NCBI GenBank assembly: GCA_003255065.1
Contig: QAOA01003220.1
Span: forward strand, 191,525 to 255,524
Length of the DNA stretch: 64,000 bases
Origin: Cercis canadensis
Lineage: Eukaryota; Streptophyta; Magnoliopsida; Fabales; Fabaceae
Reading direction: 5' to 3'
Shown here in pieces: positions 1 to 10,476 of this stretch. Numbering within the stretch: position 1 is the first letter of the stretch; each line of letters opens with the position of its first letter. The position numbers and the translations under genes were made by a program. Below the pieces are notes generated by a model, which did no database searches, was not told the origin of the DNA, and saw only the letters and a list, made by a program, of their open reading frames with translations.

Positions 1-1475
1 GGCTTGAATTGATGATAAAACATGAAGTACACTAATCCCCTAGTGTATTTTATGATAAAACATAAAATACACTAAAAATATAATTTTGTAATTTATCTTC
101 ATAATTTTTTTTTTTAAAAAGAAGGAAATTTGACAATCTAAATGATTTTGCCACATTTATNAAAAAAAAAAAAAAAGAACATAACAGAAAAATCGTAACT
201 AATCACTAATATTACTTCAAAAATTAAATGTCACTTTCAAGGGGGTGTTGGTTCCTATGTGTTAGGGCAAGAAATTGGGTAAAACAAAATCATGTCGTTT
301 TCTTTATTCAGCCTTCATAATTTTCCAATTGGTCAAAACGTTGAGTTTTGTTATAATGGGCAGTTTTGCAAATTTTGAAAAGCTGTAACCAATTTTATAA
401 TTACCAAAAAGTACCCTAAACCTACATGCAGCTGGTCAACAAGTCTTAACAAAACAATATAACTTGCAAAGCTGAAAAATTCAGAGACATCACTTTCAGG
501 AGTGTAGCATAGCACCCTTTTTTTTCTTCCTCTCTATATATCTGCAATTAGACTTGTAATATAAGCAAACGTACACCTGGCAGGTATTTTAGGTAGCTGC
601 AATCGTTATCAAGGCATTGAAACAAAATGGGGTTGAATGCAAGTCTAAAATTATTATTAGGGAAATGACTTTTGTCTCTGTTAGGGAGGGATACATCTAT
701 TTTTGGTCAATGTAATTAGAGGGAAATAGCTGTGTTTCCTTATTGTACGACCGTCCTATAACTTGACATTAGGGTCTTTTTTTTTTTTTTTACTTGGATA
801 ATATCTTAATTAAAAAAATAACTTTGTGAGTATCTTGTTAACTCTTAACAAACTAGCACGGCATTACTTTTTTTATTATTAAGTTACTTTTTTTTTGCCC
901 CAAATAATATAGCAGTTAACATGTACAATAGGAATCAAACCTAATGATGTCTGTGTTGAGGTCAAGGGATCAGGTTGGGCGATTGAATTCAAGCCAGGTT
1001 AAGTTTAAGGTCTATTATATACATAATGACCACGAGTGAACTAAGGGCTGAGTTGAAAATACTAAGACTCCAAATGTCAATTTAGGTCGATCTCAAATAT
1101 GTAAAGTAATAAATGAAAAAAGTCCAAAAAAGTGATAATATCTGTGAGAAATGTAGTATTTATTGAGATATAAAATGTATTTTGATAATTTGGGTGATTG
1201 GACTAAGATGGGCCAAAGCTGATTTGGGCCTTAGTAATGGGTATAGACAAAACCAAACAAGAGAGAAGAGAAAAGAAATGGAAAAACAAGTTCAATTTTT
1301 CCAAGCTCATCAGGGGGTCCTTTCCACGAATTGGGCTAGGTCATGGGCTTTCTGGTAACTTCTTATCAGCTACAATCATTCTCCTCTTTCCTGATTCGGA
1401 AAGGCCATATGTGAATGCGGCAGCTTTCCCTTTTCATTTCTAAAATAGTTATGATATGTTTACAATAATTTCTAC

Positions 1476-1551
1476 GGGGATTCTATGATACTACATGAGT
1501 ATGTCATATTACACTGATATGACAAGCATACATTAATTTTTATATTTCCTA
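1476..1551 (-). repeat. Partial copy of dispersed TIR repeat (family R1)
   Basis: The segment starts with GGGGATTCTATGATACTAC and continues with the ATGTCATATTACA-type interior. This matches, in reverse orientation, one end of the copies at 3974-4166, 43983-44174 and 56934-57140. Only about 75 bp of the roughly 200-bp unit is recognisable. Confidence 0.5.
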
Positions 1552-2168
1552 ACCATGCCTACCTTAGCCATAATACTGATAATTATGCTCCAAGAAGGAA
1601 GATCCGCTAGCTACATGTTACGTTCTTCTCTCCGAACATTTGTGATGGTTACCTTAATCTTCATATGTAATCATTATTACTAAATTTTTTATGAAAAATT
1701 AATTAAAAAAATCAATATATTTATGCAATTTTTGTATATATGAGATCAAAAATATAGAATTTCAGAAATTATAATATACGTACTAGATCTAAACCAACAC
1801 AAATAATATAGTTAACTAAAAATAAATTCAAAAAGTTATGTTATTATTAATTCAACTAATACCATCTTTTCATCAACTTTATGTGATAAGTTAACCTTAT
1901 AAAGTTAGATAATTTGCATAAAAGAAATATTAAAAATAGAACAATGTACTAATCTTACCTTAGAATCCATCGCAACGTCTTTGTGGCATTTAATCAAACA
2001 GGTGGAGCACCGGGCACCCACTGGTTATCACCACCAGATGCCCATGCCAATTTTAGTACAGGTCCATTTGCTTCACAAAAACAGGTGTGGCAATCGCTTT
2101 AAAGTTGAACGCTTATGGCGCATTTGGCGCTTTCCTTTTGCATTTTGGTGCTTATGCATATCCTCAAG

Positions 2169-2605
2169 TAGGGGTGTAAGGCAAACTGCTTAAACTGGCC
2201 AAACCGACCGAACCTGATTGAACTAGGGCAAACCGAATCGGATCAAGAGGGTCGGTTCGGTTTGGTTCGGTTCTCGATTACACTGTCTGGAAAATCAAGG
2301 GATTCGGTTCAATTCTCGATTTCAATTAAGGAAAGCCGAATTATAGTAGCTCATGTAATGTGACTATGTGAGCTTTGATTTTCAACTCTTTGTTAGCTTC
2401 AATTTCTAGCTTTCTTCTTGTTCAAATTTGGAAAAAATGATTTGTACAGATTTTCTGGCAAAACCAACCAAATCGAATCGAATCAAATCGGACTGATTCA
2501 ATTCAATTTTACTCTCAATTTTGAAAAACTAAATTGAACCGAACTGAGGTAGTCTAGTTGGTTTCGTGTCGATTTGGAGTGTAAACTGAATCGATTATAC
2601 CCCTA
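2169..2605. mobile_element. hAT-type MITE, 437 bp
   Basis: The element begins TAGGGGTGTAA and ends TTATACCCCTA, which are terminal inverted repeats with one mismatch. It is flanked by 8-bp direct repeats with one mismatch (TCCTCAAG on the left, CCCTCAAG on the right). An 8-bp duplication and a TA(G)GGG-type end are typical of non-autonomous hAT elements. The interior is rich in CGGTTCGGTT and AAACCGA motifs and has no coding potential, so the element is non-autonomous. Confidence 0.75.
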
Positions 2606-3415
2606 CCCTCAAGTATTAAATAATCAACTAATTGTTAGAGTGAGATATGCTCATACTAAAACTGCATCTGACAAAAGTAGATAAAGCTGTTGGTTTTATG
2701 TGATGAGGTAATAGTTGTGCGTATGAAAAGAGTAGATGATGGGTGAAAGAAGGAACACTTTGTATTATAAAACTGATGGCTAGTTGTTTTCACAAGTCAG
2801 CCATGATAATTAAATCTGTAATTTCTAAAATTTACTAGCTAATGTAATTTTTTAGAGCTCTTCTTGTATGTGATTAAAAGTTCCTCGAACATTCTTTGAA
2901 TATTTTTAAGATAATTGAGAAAGGTGTGCTACCGTTTAACAAAAGCTTGTATGAAGTGGATAATAAATTAAATTAAATACAATCTCCATTCAATTCTTCA
3001 AACTTCAATTTTGATTTAGCATTGAGTGTTATTTTAATTTTAACTGCATTTCCTTATCAAATCAAGATTTTCATTTGCTACTAGCCAAGAATTGTTACAT
3101 TAAAATAATCTCATAATTTTTTTTTTAATTATGTAATGACACAAAAATTTAAATTCATGATATCCTATAAATTATTTAAACATGAATTGAATTGATTTAA
3201 TTTATGCACTAAAAAGTGACACGTTATCATATATATTAATTCACATTGGTAGCTTTCGTCCAACGCACTAAATTGCGGTCACGGAGAATTCGTGTGCCCT
3301 CATTAAATGAATTGGAGAGAAAAAAACAAAGAAAAAGAAAGATTAAGACAAGTAGAACAAAAAGTCGTGCAATAAATTGCTTTATATTTAAAACTTGGAG
3401 ACAAAAATTAAAACA

Positions 3416-3722
3416 AACAACTTGCCGGTTTAATTCAATCATTACTTTAGTCAATTTTGATTATATTTTTTCTTCTAACCTTGAATTCATAGTTGATATC
3501 AAAATAAACTGAGTCTTGTGAAATTTTCTAAATTATTTTTTATTTAATTATATTTTATGGTATCTCAANAACAACTTGCCGGTTTAACTCAATCATTACT
3601 TTAGTCAATTTTGATTATATTTTTTCTTCTAACCTTGAATTCATAGTTGACATCAAAATAAACTGAGTCTTGTGAAATTTTCTAAATTATTTTTTATTTA
3701 ATTATATTTTATGGTATCTCAA
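3416..3722. repeat. 153-bp direct duplication around a single N (assembly join)
   Basis: Positions 3416-3568 and 3570-3722 are almost identical over 153 bp, differing by at least two substitutions, and are separated only by one N at 3569. This looks like two overlapping contig ends joined without merging, probably of different haplotypes, rather than a biological tandem repeat. Confidence 0.75.
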
Positions 3723-3973
3723 CTTTCTTTTGATTAATATTTTTTAAAAAAAATACATAAAAATTTAGAAAATAAATAAGTTACTCTCTTGAAGACAAAT
3801 AATCACCAATAAAATTTGAATGAAAAACTTTTTTGTCAATGTAATTTGAATATACTAATTGTGATAATTCTGGTTTTTTTTTTAAATGAAATCTAATTAT
3901 GTACTAATTATGGTAATATAACCCATAATTAGTTCCTAGTTTAATTGTACATTTTTTAGTACAAAAATAAAAT

Positions 3974-4166
3974 GGAGGTTTCTTAGATACTTTGTAGTAT
4001 GTTATACTATATGAGAATAACCAATGTCTGAATGACATGTGTACAAGTTGACTATTTTTAAATTTGTTTGAGAAAATAAGATAAATTATATTTATATATA
4101 ATAAAGTATAAAAATTACTTATGTTTATTACGACAGTATAATATGATATAGTATCATAGAATCTCC
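3974..4166 (+). repeat. Dispersed TIR repeat (family R1), full-length copy
   Basis: About 193 bp, starting GGAGGTTTCTTAGATAC and ending GTATCATAGAATCTCC. The two ends are imperfect inverted repeats of each other. The interior contains an AATGACATGTGTACAAG segment shared closely with the reverse complement of 56934-57140 and less closely with 43983-44174. There is no coding capacity. It is probably a MITE of unassigned superfamily, because I could not define a target duplication. Confidence 0.55.
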
Positions 4167-4370
4167 AAAATAAAATACATCCAGAGTGAATGGTGCTCTC
4201 TAAAATTATATTAAATTGAAACTCACAAAATTTCTACTTGCTATTTTTTGTCATAGAATTAATGATTATTTTGAATTGTTCGTTTTAATTTCCCTTTTTC
4301 TCCATTTTCTTTTCTTGGCCCTTAGGGTTTCTTTTACTTTCGGCCGCCTCGCATTCGCGCCAAGTCCTTA

Positions 4371-5664
4371 ATGCTCGCTCAGAGTTGAGGACCTTGAGGT
4401 CGTTGGTCGCATTTGTTGTTCTCCCAAATCTTCGCGTTCCTCTATCTCACCGCCGCTGCCTTCACCGACTTACACGCATCGCTCCGCCGTTTCGTCCCAC
4501 TGTTGGTGACGCCGCCGTCGATGCAAAACTAGCATGTTGTCCACTTTCACAGGTTCTCTCCTTTTCATGTTTAAATGTAATGGTTAAATAATTGATTTCT
4601 GTTTGGTTTGGTTTGTGGCGTTCGGTAAATGTCATTACTCAGCAAGAAAAATGATGAATTTATATAATTAAAGGAAGAAGTAGAATCAGGCTTTAAGATG
4701 GCATGGAGGTTCGAGATCTTTGATGGGGAATGCACTTGGAGTTATTATGATTTTTAGAGTCTGAATTGTTATAGGTCCTTGCTTTTTCAATTTCATGGCC
4801 ACCCAGAAAGAAGTATGGATACATTGGGTTTCCTTAGCAATTTCAGCGACTATAATCTATAATGTGGGGTTGGATTTGGCCTTTGCTTGCCCAGAGTGTA
4901 GAAGATTTTCTCTTTGACTTTCCTCGCTGTCTATTGTTCTAATTGAGGAACTTCAATTGGTAGAGGCCTATTTTCCCGATTTACGGTCTGCTCTTTTCTC
5001 TCTTCTCATCGAGTCAAAATTATGTTGCACCTATTTTTCATTTCCTCAACTTGTAATTGGCCTCTGCTCTTAATCCTTCCTTTTCCCTGTCTGTGCAGCT
5101 TCCTCTCCTCGACTCAAGGTGCCTCTTGACTCTCTTCGAAACAAATAACTCATGATTGTGTTCGTTCAGCCTTGAATCATGGATCATGTTGATCCCAGGA
5201 CAACTAACTAGGAAAGGAAATACTATAGAAACAACACTGGAAATCACTTTTGGGCTGATTTTTTCTACTGCTTTTTGTCACTCTGTCCTTGTTTTGTTTC
5301 TTTGGAAGGATGCCTTATCCTCTGTTTCTTTTTTCTCTTTGCTTTCTGGTGAATTCTGTTTTCTTTTAAAAAAAAACATATTTCAGCTTCTAATTGATAC
5401 CAAAACTTTCAGGATTATAATGCTGTTGGTAGAGGATTCATATAGCGAAATTTCTTTAAAGCATATTATATTAGGAGGAGGTAGGACCGGGGGGGAAAAG
5501 AAAGGTGTTCGAATACAAAAAAGAAAGAACAGAAATGGATGGGTACCCCAATGGATGAATATAAATAAATAATTTTAACAATTTTTATGTATAAAATAAT
5601 TGGCAATACTATCAAAAAATGTGGTTTAAACATTATTGTAGTTGACATAATTTTGGATATGCAG
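4371..5664 (+). promoter_or_regulatory. Probable 5' leader of the ABC1K gene, with intron and uORFs
   Basis: GC-richer sequence starts near 4340. A possible first exon ends at a CACAG|GTTCTC donor (GT at 4553). The acceptor GCAG at 5661-5664 lies seven bases before the ATG at 5672, so a leader intron is plausible; other leader exons cannot be excluded. If transcribed, the leader carries two tiny upstream ORFs, at 4371-4388 (five codons plus stop) and 4521-4532 (three codons plus stop). Open frames at 5038-5648 have no family signature and I treat them as intronic. Confidence 0.35.
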
Positions 5665-5671
5665 ATTTTTG

Positions 5672-8600
5672 ATGCTTGGAAATATTAGGAGAGCTGCTCA
5701 TTCTATTCTTAGAAATCATAGAAGCAGATATCTGGAAGTGAGTAGATATGGGGCAATTGTCTCGGCTGGACCTTATATTCACAAAAGCAGATTGTACTTA
5801 CAATATAAGTTTCCTAGTGAAGCACGAACTTTATACTTGCTATATGGCAAAAACCGTTTTGCAAAGGAGAATGTTTGCAAAAACAGTTTTTCCAGGAACT
5901 TTTCTGTAATCTCAGCTAGTAGTGCACAAAATTCTCAAGTTGCTTGGAAAAGGCTGTACAGAAAATATTATTCCAATGGTTTCTGTGCATTTCCCTCCAT
6001 AAATATGATCGCTCAAGCAGTCAGCTTGGCTTTGGCTCGTTCTTATCTGCTAGTTCCTGGTATTTTTGCATTCACACGTAGAGATGTAGCATGGGCTCAG
6101 CGAAATTGGGTAGACATGGAATATTACCCATCACAGAACAAGTTGTATATGCGTGCACAAGATGGGTACACTTACTTGTTCTCATCTCTATTCATGGTTG
6201 TAGAAAGCCTTGTCTTGTTAGTGAGAGCTCTCTATCTAGCAATTTTGTTCTCTCCAAGCATAGTGATGGCACCATTTGCGGATCAGTTTGGAATTAAGTT
6301 TAGGAAAATGTGGCTTCAGGTTGTGCATCGTACCCTAGAAAAGGCTGGTCCAGCATTCATAAAATGGGGTCAGTGGGCAGCTACACGGCCTGATCTCTTT
6401 CCTCGAGATCTTTGCATGAAGCTTTCAGAACTTCATACCAAAGCTCCTGAACATAGTTTCAGCTACACAAAAAAAAGTATAGAAAAGGCATTTGGTCGAA
6501 AAATATCTGAGATATTTGATAATTTTGAAGAAGTGCCTGTTGCATCTGGAAGTATTGCCCAAGTGCATCGAGCTTCTCTAAAATATCGTTACCCCGGTCA
6601 GAAACAAACAAAGCCCCTAGTGGTTGCTGTAAAGGTTAGACATCCTGGCGTGGGAGAATCAATCAGAAGGGATTTTATGATTATCAATTTGGCAGCAAAA
6701 ATTTCAAAGTTTATTCCTACACTTAATTGGTTAAGATTGGATGAAAGTGTACAGCAGTTCGGAGTTTTCATGATGTCTCAAGTTGACCTTGCTAGGGAAG
6801 CTGCTCATTTGAGCCGCTTTATTTACAATTTCCGTCAATGGAGGGATGTTTCTTTCCCTAAGCCTGTCTACCCACTTGTGCATCCTGCTGTTTTGGTGGA
6901 AACCTACGAACAAGGAGAAAGTGTCTCACACTATGTTGATGAGCTTAGAGGACATGATCAGATTAAAACTGCTCTTGCCCACATTGGGACTCATGCACTT
7001 TTGAAGATGCTTCTGGTAACATATATGTTCTTTTTGCAATTTTTTGTTGCTGTTGATGTTGATATTTGCTAGTTGGTGATAACATCATTTTCAATTCTCT
7101 TGTTTTTAATCATTGATGGAGCATGAAGAGGAATAATAAGATTGTCAAAGTATATGATAGGTTTATGGATTGAGGACTTTTCACAAGTAGGGTATTCACT
7201 ATTAACTTGTTTGTCAAGGGTTTTCTAGTAAATTATTTTTTTTTTTTAAAAAAAATAGGATTATTTTGTTGTCAAGTTAGGGGTTTCAATCATATAATGG
7301 TGTTATGATCACTTGAGCTTGCCAATATAAGGATTATTTTCCATTTTGGGTTTTCAGTTTCTGCTTGATGAATTGAGGTTATTATTAAGGGATTGTTTCT
7401 GTTTTCCCTCTCTTCTCCTTCTCCCTCTCTCTCTTCCATTCCATCTACTGTCCCTGTTTGTCCTACATCAGACATATTTGATTTCTTATACCATAAACAG
7501 CAAATCATTATTGCTGATATAACCTGTAATGGCACAAGTACTATGCAATCAGCAAGTTTGACTTCATGAAACTCCTCAGGCTTTTCTCCTAGAGCAGATA
7601 CTGAGATACTTTCTTGTTTAATTGTAGTATCTTTGAAGAAATTTCTCTCCCTCACCCCCTGTCCCCCTTCTCTCTCTTAAAGTGTGGTGGTATTATGAGA
7701 AAAAGATTAGGTTCCAGAGATGTATTACCAATTTATTTTAGGTCTAATGCCGTGTCCTTGCCCCTTAATTGTAAGTTTTTTTTTTTGGTCGCGTGGGGGG
7801 GTGGGGTAGCGAGAAGAATAACCAGGTTAATGTAATAACTATGAGCATATTTATCTTGAAAATTATCAAGTTAGATATTTCTTTTCTCCCAATGTTAGTT
7901 TTAATCTATCCTGTTATCCGTTCTAAGAAATTTACTTGATCTATTTGTGATAATTTTACATCCTTACTATCATTTGAAAGAAGCCTCAGGCCTATATAAC
8001 TTTAAACTTGAGTATTTTAAAGTTTTGGCTTCCTGTACATTGAGATGTCCTCTTTCAGGTGGACAACTTTATTCATGCAGACATGCATCCTGGAAATATC
8101 CTTGTTCGAGTTCCTCAGAGCAGGTCTTCTCGCAAACGGCTCTTCAAGTCAAAGCCTCATGTGATTTTCCTTGATGTAGGCATGACTGCTGAACTATCTA
8201 GAAGTGATCGGGTAAATTTACTGGAATTTTTCAAAGCTGTTGCCCGCCGAGATGGCAGAACTGCTGCAGAGTGCACACTCAGGTTATCAAAGCAACAGAA
8301 CTGCCCAAATCCAAAGGCTTTTATTGAGGTAATTTGCTCGATATGCTACCATATTTTTTTGTAAGAATTGTTGGCTTATGGATGACCTCTTTATTATATG
8401 TCATTTCTAATTTATGCTAGATCATTGTTTATGCTGCCATCTGGTCCACATCAGAAGACTTATTATGGTGTATTTCAAGACATCTATTGTTCAAAATTTG
8501 CATGCTTATGCATATATTGCATATAGGCTCAGGTGTAAAGTGTTTTCTGGTTGATTGGTATCATTTCATTTTACTGACAACTTTTCCGTTAGCCATTTTT

Positions 8601-9208
8601 ATTACACTCCTTCGTTTACTAAAAGTATCTGTGTATTTTGATGTTGAAGTTCATCTGTTTCCAAACTCGTTGCATATGATTGTGAGCCATTTGATACATA
8701 TGGTCTCCTGTTTGTTTTGACAGGAAGTGGATGAGGCTTTTGCATTTTGGGGCACCCCAGAAGGTGACCTGGTCCATCCAGCTGAGTGCATGGAGCAATT
8801 ACTTGAGAAAGCTAGGCGCCATAGAGTTAATGTAGATGGCAATGTTTGTACTGTGCTGGTGACAACCTTGGTTCTTGAGGTAATCATTTTTCATTTTAGT
8901 AAGTTATCTGGTACATAAATGCAACTGTAGCAAAAAAAAAGGTTTATTCTGTTCAGGACATGCATAGGAAACACTGATGTGACCCCCCAATGCTCCAACA
9001 CTAATATGGTTAACCTTATTAGCTTCTTTAAGTTATACTTTGTTTTTGCTGATGTGATGATTCACTCCTGATTTGTTTAAATTTGCAGGGTTGGCAGCGA
9101 AAGCTAGATCCTCAGTACAATGTGATGCAAACGCTGCAGACATTGCTACTTAGAGCTGATTGGGCAAAGTCTCTTTCTTATACAATTGATGGCCTGATGG
9201 CCCCCTGA
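5672..9208 (+). CDS. ABC1/UbiB (ADCK-like) atypical kinase, 629 aa
   Basis: Four coding exons: 5672-7015, 8059-8328, 8724-8879 and 9089-9208. All junctions are phase 0 with GT-AG borders. The first in-frame ATG after the acceptor at 5661-5664 is at 5672. ABC1 motifs appear in order: FIKWGQ (KxGQ motif, about residue 230), VASGSIAQVHRA (Ala-rich-loop counterpart), AVKVRHPGV (catalytic Lys, about 320), QVDLAREA (ExD region), NFIHADMHPGNILV (catalytic loop, about 452) and FLDVGMTAELS (metal-binding DVG in place of DFG, about 487). The N-terminus is Arg-rich and acid-poor, so a mitochondrial presequence is likely but not proven. Family members support coenzyme Q or prenyl-lipid metabolism in mitochondria or plastids. 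The exact substrate is unknown. All key motifs are intact. The gene is convergent with the JmjC gene. Confidence 0.93.
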
Positions 9209-10476
9209 GAAGTTCCTTCGTTTGTTGAGGTTCCTTAGAAACAATTTTGACAATACATAACCCAAAACCTGTCCTAAGAATATGAACTTTCTTAGGCTCA
9301 TTCCTTTTTTTCCTTTCTTCTTTTTGGTTGTTTTGGAAGTTCTAGCCCCCTGTATTTATGTTGTTACTTTCTTACAATGTCAGTACTGTGCTCCTGAGCG
9401 TCGCAGCTTTACAAGAAAATCAAAGTAAAGGAAATAAAGCGTGAATATTTTCCCCCCTCCACTGTGTTTACGAAGCTGAAGAATTTCACTCGGCTTATTT
9501 TCGAAGTGATTCTCTCTTTGATAGTTTTACTTATGACAAAATTATTGGATCCTATAGTTAAGTGATAAGTGTATTATTTGGAAATTCATTTTCGCCCTAG
9601 CCCTGCTTGCTGATTTGGTGTACAAATACTCTCTTTTAATGTAATTCTTCTATTGTGTATAATATCCAATTGAATAAATTTAGTTCTTTCCCCATTTCCC
9701 ATTCGTTGTGAAAAACTTAGGCTTCTATGTGAATAAACCAGTGATATCCCCTGCCAATAGGCATGCTATTGGATCTTATCCCTGATATTAGTAGTTTTAA
9801 AAATTATATCATTGATATAATACTTATTTTTTCCCATAAAAGTAAAAATACTTATTTCTTTTTATGCCACTTGTAATTACAAAACCTCAAATGTGATGTG
9901 AGTGTATATCACTCCTGTGGAAGGTTAAACTCTGTAATCTTCTGCAATGCTTAAATGATACAACTAAAATCAATCTCAACTAAAGGACTTTAATACAGAC
10001 ACTGGATCTCTCATGCTTCATGGGAGACAAGCCCTTCATTAGCAGATTAGATGTGTGGTTGAAGTGACTTCAGGGCTTGTACCACATTCAAACTTTGAGT
10101 CAGTACAATACAAGGTTGCAGATTGCTTCGGTTGTGTATGAAGTAGATAGCTAAAAAGGCTATTAAAATCTTCGAGGGTGATACTGCATTCTCAAACAAT
10201 ACTCTTTGCTCTCTCTTCCTTTTTAATATTATCAAATTCCCTTCAAGTAAAAAATGGAGAAATTTATTCAGTAACATGAACTTTTATTCAAATTCTGGAG
10301 AAACATTAGTATGACAGTTAAAAAAAATGAATAGAAACTGAAATCAATCAATGTAACAAGTTGAATGCTTGATCTGCGTGTGTTTGAGAATTAATCTATA
10401 CAAAAATGAAAACATGGGAGTGAGGTAGAGATTGCACAGCTACGGAGAGTACAAGATAATACTTCAGCTGGTGCAA
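9209..10476. other. Intergenic region between convergent genes
   Basis: This is shared 3' flank. AAATAAA at about 9431 and TGAATAAA at about 9671 could serve polyadenylation of the plus-strand kinase. The rest is AT-rich without a gene-like open frame. Part of 10000-10476 is probably the 3' UTR of the JmjC gene. Confidence 0.5.

Larger units (their letters stand above)
1..4330. other. Intergenic region, AT-rich, with MITEs
   Basis: I see no credible gene here; the open frames are short and lack family motifs. The stretch holds a hAT-type MITE (2169-2605), two members of a dispersed TIR repeat (1476-1551 and 3974-4166), a single-N join with duplicated flanks (3416-3722), and AT-rich filler. 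A small palindrome around a CCCC core lies at about 20-60. Confidence 0.6.

Noticed and set aside
1237..1443. 68-codon frame at 1237-1443
   Set aside because: No motif, no splice context and composition like its surroundings.
5038..5648. Open frames up to 138 codons upstream of the kinase gene
   Set aside because: They lie between the putative leader exon and the acceptor at 5661-5664, have no motif, and are on conflicting strands; most likely intronic.
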